From Duganella levis (GTDB lineage Bacteria; Pseudomonadota; Gammaproteobacteria; Burkholderiales; Burkholderiaceae_D): a stretch of DNA of 55,002 nt. The stretch lies in the NCBI RefSeq assembly GCF_009857605.1, contig NZ_WWCT01000032.1:1-55002 (forward strand). The letters are read 5' to 3'. The notes under the pieces are model-generated. The model was not told the origin of the DNA. It was given only the letters and a program-made list of their open reading frames with translations, and did not search any database. The position numbers and the translations under genes were made by a program. Positions 51,031 to 55,002 of the stretch are shown here, one piece after another (position 1 is the first letter of the stretch; every line of letters starts with the position of its first letter).

Positions 51031-51375
51031 TTAGCCGTTGTTGCTGCCGCCTGGGGTTTCGCCTTCTTTAGGCTTGAATTGCTTGTCGCTGATGCGGAAC
51101 TTGTTGCGGCGGTCGCCCATCAAGTAACGCAGGTCGCGAATGCTCAGATCGCTTACTTCGTGCATGCGGATCAGCAGCGATGCGCCGACCGGCAGGCGGT
51201 GGTGACGGATCTTGCTGATCACAGGCGGTGCGACTTCCAGCGCGCGCGACAGCGCTGCGTCGTTTTTCAGGCGCAGGTTCTCGATCAAAGTATCGAGCAG
51301 GCGGTTGGGATTGTATTGCAGCAGATCATCGCCATCCGCATCGTTGTTCATGTCTATGCCGACTTGGTTTGTCAT
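51031..51375 (-). CDS. Small helix-turn-helix (XRE-like) protein
   Basis: A 114-residue protein with a central helix-turn-helix resembling phage Cro/CI-type domains: NRLLDTLIENLRLKNDAALS, then RALEVAPPVISKIRHHRLPV and DLSIRDLRYLMGD (about 25-85). The tail is basic then Gly/Asn/Pro-rich (KFRISDKQFKPKEGETPGG). AAGGAAA fixes the start at 51375 over the frame start at 51438. Two promoter-like sequences carrying a repeated GAGTGTTGTA lie upstream. I infer a DNA-binding regulator, possibly autoregulated. Its target is not known. Confidence 0.7.
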   Translation of the reverse strand: MTNQVGIDMNNDADGDDLLQYNPNRLLDTLIENLRLKNDAALSRALEVAPPVISKIRHHRLPVGASLLIRMHEVSDLSIRDLRYLMGDRRNKFRISDKQFKPKEGETPGGSNNG

Positions 51376-51408
51376 GTCGTCTTTTCCTTCTGTAAAGTTG
51401 TCCTGCAA

Positions 51409-51438
51409 AGTACAACACTCGGAGCTTTGCTGCGTCAA
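51409..51438 (-). promoter_or_regulatory. Proximal promoter candidate of the HTH gene
   Basis: On the minus strand, TTGACG, 18 bases, then TGTACT. The -10 overlaps one copy of GAGTGTTGTA (51411-51420), so a protein bound there would block it. Confidence 0.4.
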
Positions 51439-51502
51439 TGTCCATCCTTACCAAGGGAGAATTCACACACGGACACGGATTTCAGGATAACAAGTTTCAT
51501 AA

Positions 51503-51531
51503 TATATACACAATTGTACAACACTCCGCAA
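51503..51531 (-). promoter_or_regulatory. Distal promoter candidate of the HTH gene
   Basis: On the minus strand, TTGCGG, 17 bases, then TATATA. The second copy of GAGTGTTGTA (51517-51526) lies between the -35 and -10, next to the 8-bp palindrome TTGTACAA. Confidence 0.45.
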
Positions 51532-51796
51532 TCTAATACTCAGCAGCAATACAAAAAAGCTCTTCCCGCATGGTATTGTTGTCGGTCTGCAACATTGTGT
51601 GAGAATTATACACCGAGTTGTGTGATAAGCTCAGTCGTGCACGCTTTGTTTATCGATTAAAGTTAATTGTATAACAATTGCGTTGTAAAGCAGCTCACTG
51701 AAGGCTGTCAATACCGCAAGTTTGACCAAACTATTGCCAAGTGTCAACAAAACAATACCGCGCATGACTGCACGGTACAAGTCGATTTACGCTTGC

Positions 51797-52963
51797 TTAC
51801 ATTCCTGAAGCGCTCGTTGACGCCGAAGGGGCAGCTGCAACGCCGCTGCGCGCCAGCTTCACAGTCCGTCCCAACTCCACCACCGACATCGCGTAGAAGT
51901 AGCTGCGGTTGTACTGTGTGATGGCAAAGAAGTTGGCGTTGGCCAGCCAGTATTCGGTCGGCTCGGCGCCGTTCTGCAAATCCACCAGACCATACAATTG
52001 ATCGGGCGCCGGCGTGGCGGTGGTGACGCCAGCCGCGCTCAGCTCGCCGTTGCGGTACTTCGCCACCAGCCCCTGGTTCAGCAGGCTGTCCCAGGCGCGG
52101 TTGGGCGACACGGTGGCCGCGTACACCGGCGGTCCGGCCAGCTCGCGCTGCCAGCCGTGCGCCGCCAGGAAGGCCGCCACGCTGCCGATGGCGTCGCTCG
52201 GGGAGTTCAGCAGATCGATGGTGCCGTTGCCGTCGAAGTCCACCGCATATTTCATCAGGCTGCTCGGCATGAATTGCGGCATGCCGAGCGCGCCGGCAAA
52301 CGAGCCTTTCAGCGACAGCGGATCGGTGCCGCTCTGGCGCGCGAACAGCAGCGTGGCTTCCAGTTCGCCGCGGAAGAATTCCATGCGCTCACGGCGCTGC
52401 GGCGCTTCCGGATACGAGAACGCCAGCGTGGTGATGGCGTCCAGCACGCGGAAGCGGCCGGTATTGCGGCCATACACGGTTTCCACGCCGATGATGCCGA
52501 CGATGATTTCGGCCGGCACGCCGTACAGCGATTCGGCGCGGTTGAGCGCCTCGGCGTTGTCGTTCCAGAACTTGATGCCGGCGTCGGTGCGCACCGGATC
52601 GATCATCAGCTTGCTGTAGGCTTGCCAGTTCTTCGGCTTGCCGGGCGGCGCCGGCTTGACCAGCTGCACGGCGGCGTCCACATAGCGGACTTGATTGATC
52701 AGCGTGGTCAGCTCGGCGCGGTCGAAGCCGTCGCGGCTGGCGATGTCGTCGAGGAAGGCGCGTACCTCTTTCCAGTCGCCGAAGTTGACGAATTCGCCGG
52801 TGTAATCGACCGCCGGCGTGGCTTTCTTGACGGGCGCTTTCTTGGCTTTCTTCTTGGACTGCATGCTGGGCGGCAGCTTGTAGCCGTACTGGTCCACCGG
52901 AGCGGCGTGGCTGGCGGCAAGGGTGGCTGCGCTCAGCAGCAGGGCGGTGATCAAAGTCTTCAT
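51797..52963 (-). CDS. mltB: Lytic murein transglycosylase B
   Basis: A 388-residue lytic transglycosylase cleaving the MurNAc-GlcNAc bond with formation of 1,6-anhydroMurNAc. A signal peptide (MKTLITALLLSAATLAASHA) lacks a lipobox, so the protein is soluble, unlike E. coli MltB. A Lys/Pro-rich linker precedes the catalytic domain, with E161 in GIIGVETVYGRNTG, GSFAGALGMPQFMPSSLMKY and DFDGNGTIDL. The ATG at 52963 overlaps the transglutaminase stop (ATGA) and is preferred to the ATG at 52969. Confidence 0.93.
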   Translation of the reverse strand: MKTLITALLLSAATLAASHAAPVDQYGYKLPPSMQSKKKAKKAPVKKATPAVDYTGEFVNFGDWKEVRAFLDDIASRDGFDRAELTTLINQVRYVDAAVQLVKPAPPGKPKNWQAYSKLMIDPVRTDAGIKFWNDNAEALNRAESLYGVPAEIIVGIIGVETVYGRNTGRFRVLDAITTLAFSYPEAPQRRERMEFFRGELEATLLFARQSGTDPLSLKGSFAGALGMPQFMPSSLMKYAVDFDGNGTIDLLNSPSDAIGSVAAFLAAHGWQRELAGPPVYAATVSPNRAWDSLLNQGLVAKYRNGELSAAGVTTATPAPDQLYGLVDLQNGAEPTEYWLANANFFAITQYNRSYFYAMSVVELGRTVKLARSGVAAAPSASTSASGM

Positions 52964-55002
52964 CGGCATAAGGGTAGCAAGGTTGTCAGCGTCGCCAGCG
53001 ACGCGGAACGTGATTCGGTCCCGCCGGCGCCATACTTCAGCATACCGTACAGGTGTAAAAACTGCTCCATGGCAGCGTGTTTTTCCGTGCTGGCGGGCAT
53101 GGTCCGCAGCCGCGCCGCATAGCTGCGCGGGCCTTCGGACGGCGCCCGGCCGTAGCCGTGGCGCAGCTGCTGCTTGCAGAAGGCCGCGTACAGCGCCTCC
53201 AGCGCATCGGCCGGGCGGCGCGCGCGCTGCCAGCGCAGCACGGCCAGCAAGACCGCCACCAGCACCGCACCGAGTGCCATGCGCCAGTGGCCGAACATGC
53301 CGCTTAGTTCCTCAAGGAAACTCCGCTGCCTATCGGGATTGTAATCCAGTACCCATTGATTCCATGAATTATTCAGTGCGGCATAGGCGAATCTGAGTTG
53401 CGCCAGCCACGAATCGGGATTGTTTTGCAGGTCCAGCAACGGCGCCAGGCCGAACGGGGCTGGACGCGGCAAGGCGCGCGCCAGGTTGCGCTCGACCCGT
53501 TCTGGGGCGACGGCGGCGGTGGGGTCGACGCGCTGCCAGCCGGTTTGCTGGCTCCAGATCTCGGCCCAGGCGTGGGCGTCGGACTGGCGCACGGTGAGGT
53601 AGCCGTCGACCGGATTGCGTTCGCCGCCCTGGTAGCCGGTGACCACCCGCGCCGGCACTCCCATGGCGCGCATCAGCACCACGTAGGCACCGGCGTAGTG
53701 TTCGCAAAAGCCGGCGCGGGTAGTGAACAGGAAATCATCGACCGCGTTGGCGCCGGTGAGCGGCGGCTCCAGCGTGTAGCTGTAGTCTTGCGTACGGAAG
53801 CGGGTCAGTATGGTGTTGCTGAGTTGCTGGACCGGCGCGTCGGCGGGGGCTGCGGCGCGTAGCTGTTGCGCCAGCGCCAGCGTGCGCGGGTTGAAGCCGG
53901 CCGGCAGCTCCAGCCAGTGCGTCATGCGCTGCGGGCTTTCTCCGGCCTGTAGCGTGTAGTCCAGATAAGCCGCCGCGTCGTAGCGCACGCGGTGGGTGAC
54001 CGGTTCGGTAGTGAACTGCTCCATCTCGTCGCTGTCGCGCAGGCGGAAGCCGGGCACGCTGAGATTCGGCGCGGCCAGTTCCAGCAGCGCCAGCCAGCGC
54101 GTGTTACTGGGCTCCATGGTGGTTTCGTAGCGCACTGGTGCGCCGCGCGCGTGGATCGCCACTTCCAGCCGTTGCAGGCCGCGTTTGCGCGGCACGCGGG
54201 TCCAGGTGCGGCCGTCGTAGTCGCCCAGCACGATGCTGCGCCAGTACAGCTGCTGCTGCGCCGGCACCGCGCCGGCAAAGCGCACGCGGAATGCGATGTC
54301 GTCCGACTGCGCCAGCGACGACAGCGTGCCAGGCGCCATGCTGTCGCTCAAGCCCGAGCGGGCGCTGTTGGCGTCGCCCGGCAGTCCCCACAGCGGCCCT
54401 TGAATGCGCGGGAAGGCGACAAACAACAACAGCGCTAGCGGCGCGGCCAGCGCGCCGACCTTGAACGTCGTGCGCAGACGGCGCGCCAGCGGCGGCACCA
54501 GGCCGGTGTACTGGAACGACTGTTGCGCGGTCAATAGCATCAGCAGCGCCAGCACCGTCCACAGCGCGGTCGGCATCGACTGCGAGTAGAGGAAATTGGT
54601 CAGCAGGACGAAGAAGCTTAGGAAGGTCACCACGAACAGGTCGCGTCTGGCGTGCATTTCCAGCAGCTTGAAGGCCAGCAGCAGCACCAGCATGGCGACA
54701 CCGACCTCGCGGCCCAGCAGCGTGTGATAGCTGCGGTAGACGCCGGCCATGGCCGCCACCGCGATCGGCACCAGCAGCCAGGTTGGCGGCATGCGCTTGC
54801 CCAGCCAGGTGATGGCCGCGCGCCACAGCAGCGTGGCGCAGGCGAGGGCGCTGATCCACAGCGGCAGATGGGCGAAATGCGGCGCCAGCACCATCAGCGC
54901 GGCGGCCAGCAACAGCAGCGTATCCGACTTGTCGCGCGTCAGCCTTAGCGCCAGCCGTGCGCGTGGCCCGCTGGTCGCGCCATGGGCCGGCCCAGCGGGC
55001 TG
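52960..55002 (-). CDS. TgpA-type membrane transglutaminase-like protein (start beyond window)
   Basis: The frame stays open to the right edge, so the start is outside; 680 residues are visible. Five or more N-terminal membrane helices (LLLLAAALMVLAPHFAHLPL, then VAMLVLLLAFKLLEMHARRD and others) are followed by a large periplasmic part. That part holds a transglutaminase core with Cys in RAGFCEHYAGAYVVLMRAMG, His in SDAHAWAEIW and Asp in WQRVDPTAAV. A final helix (LGAVLVAVLLAVLRW) and a helical cytoplasmic tail complete it. The TTG at 54912 is not the true start, since RLTRDKSDTLLLLAAA, which is normal TgpA sequence, lies upstream of it. It is coupled to mltB, suggesting an envelope role. Confidence 0.93.
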   Translation of the reverse strand, partial: QPAGPAHGATSGPRARLALRLTRDKSDTLLLLAAALMVLAPHFAHLPLWISALACATLLWRAAITWLGKRMPPTWLLVPIAVAAMAGVYRSYHTLLGREVGVAMLVLLLAFKLLEMHARRDLFVVTFLSFFVLLTNFLYSQSMPTALWTVLALLMLLTAQQSFQYTGLVPPLARRLRTTFKVGALAAPLALLLFVAFPRIQGPLWGLPGDANSARSGLSDSMAPGTLSSLAQSDDIAFRVRFAGAVPAQQQLYWRSIVLGDYDGRTWTRVPRKRGLQRLEVAIHARGAPVRYETTMEPSNTRWLALLELAAPNLSVPGFRLRDSDEMEQFTTEPVTHRVRYDAAAYLDYTLQAGESPQRMTHWLELPAGFNPRTLALAQQLRAAAPADAPVQQLSNTILTRFRTQDYSYTLEPPLTGANAVDDFLFTTRAGFCEHYAGAYVVLMRAMGVPARVVTGYQGGERNPVDGYLTVRQSDAHAWAEIWSQQTGWQRVDPTAAVAPERVERNLARALPRPAPFGLAPLLDLQNNPDSWLAQLRFAYAALNNSWNQWVLDYNPDRQRSFLEELSGMFGHWRMALGAVLVAVLLAVLRWQRARRPADALEALYAAFCKQQLRHGYGRAPSEGPRSYAARLRTMPASTEKHAAMEQFLHLYGMLKYGAGGTESRSASLATLTTLLPLCR

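Larger units (their letters stand above)
51376..51796. other. AT-rich upstream region of the HTH gene
   Basis: About 420 bases with clearly lower GC than the rest of the window and no supported gene. It contains two promoter candidates for the HTH gene, the perfect inverted repeat AATTGT-ATA-ACAATT (51665-51679), two copies of TTGTGTGA (near 51596 and 51619) and two copies of TACAACACTC (51411-51420 and 51517-51526). Confidence 0.5.

Noticed and set aside
54912..54912. TTG start for the TgpA-type protein
   Set aside because: The frame continues to the window edge with sequence (RDKSDTLLLLAAA) that belongs to the family, so the true start lies outside.

Overview
The window is a high-GC stretch of a betaproteobacterial chromosome. 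The gene order gyrA - DUF2059 - serC - pheA - hisC - tyrA - aroA - cmk - rpsA - ihfB - lapA - lapB - ugd - heptose kinase - comEA-like - cysM - mltB is the conserved Burkholderiales arrangement. Together with the tmRNA tag ANDNSYALAA, the barrel-less Pro-Ala-linker OmpA and several secreted proteins of unknown role, it suggests an Oxalobacteraceae member (Massilia/Duganella/Janthinobacterium type). The family assignment is an inference; no 16S rRNA gene is present.

Layout. 1-7.0 kb: the C-terminal end of a FimV-like protein, a type Ic aspartate aminotransferase, a FliT-like protein, an HDOD protein, a SAM methyltransferase, a CsbD stress protein and a secreted DPP-IV-type peptidase. 7.1-16.3 kb: a MATE exporter, two secreted beta/gamma-crystallin proteins, the cbpA-cbpM co-chaperone pair, a LysR regulator divergent from azoR, a nicotinamidase-like/pncB NAD-salvage pair, and a TetR - ABM-monooxygenase - small stress protein operon. 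16.4-18.7 kb is an accessory island around ssrA (tmRNA): a frameshifted small coiled-coil gene lies before ssrA, and a twice-frameshifted PAAR (type VI secretion) gene overlapping an intact secreted putative immunity gene lies after it. 18.7-25.4 kb: an ECF41-type sigma factor and its AhpD-family partner, each preceded by a recognisable ECF41 promoter; metY; two tandem paralogous proteins of unknown function carrying a GIY-YIG-like segment; then ubiG-gph.

25.4-42.2 kb is the housekeeping core: ompA, gyrA, the serine/aromatic/histidine biosynthesis run serC to aroA, cmk-rpsA-ihfB, the lapAB LPS-control pair, ugd and the heptose-7-phosphate kinase. 42.2-49.9 kb is a less conserved block: a secreted unknown protein, a ComEA-like DNA-binding protein, an MBL hydrolase coupled to a polysaccharide deacetylase, a HEAT-repeat protein, a DUF925 nucleotidyltransferase, and a cNMP-binding/thioredoxin-reductase-like fusion without the redox CxxC. 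50-55 kb: cysM, a small HTH protein with an AT-rich, repeat-bearing upstream region, mltB, and a TgpA-type transglutaminase cut by the window edge.

Most promising points: the complete ECF41 sigma/target module with two matching promoters; the tandem GIY-YIG-like paralogs sharing an upstream GATCGGAA motif; the decayed PAAR effector with its surviving immunity gene beside tmRNA; and the CxxC-less cNMP/TrxR fusion. No CRISPR array, complete insertion sequence, rRNA or canonical tRNA gene was seen.
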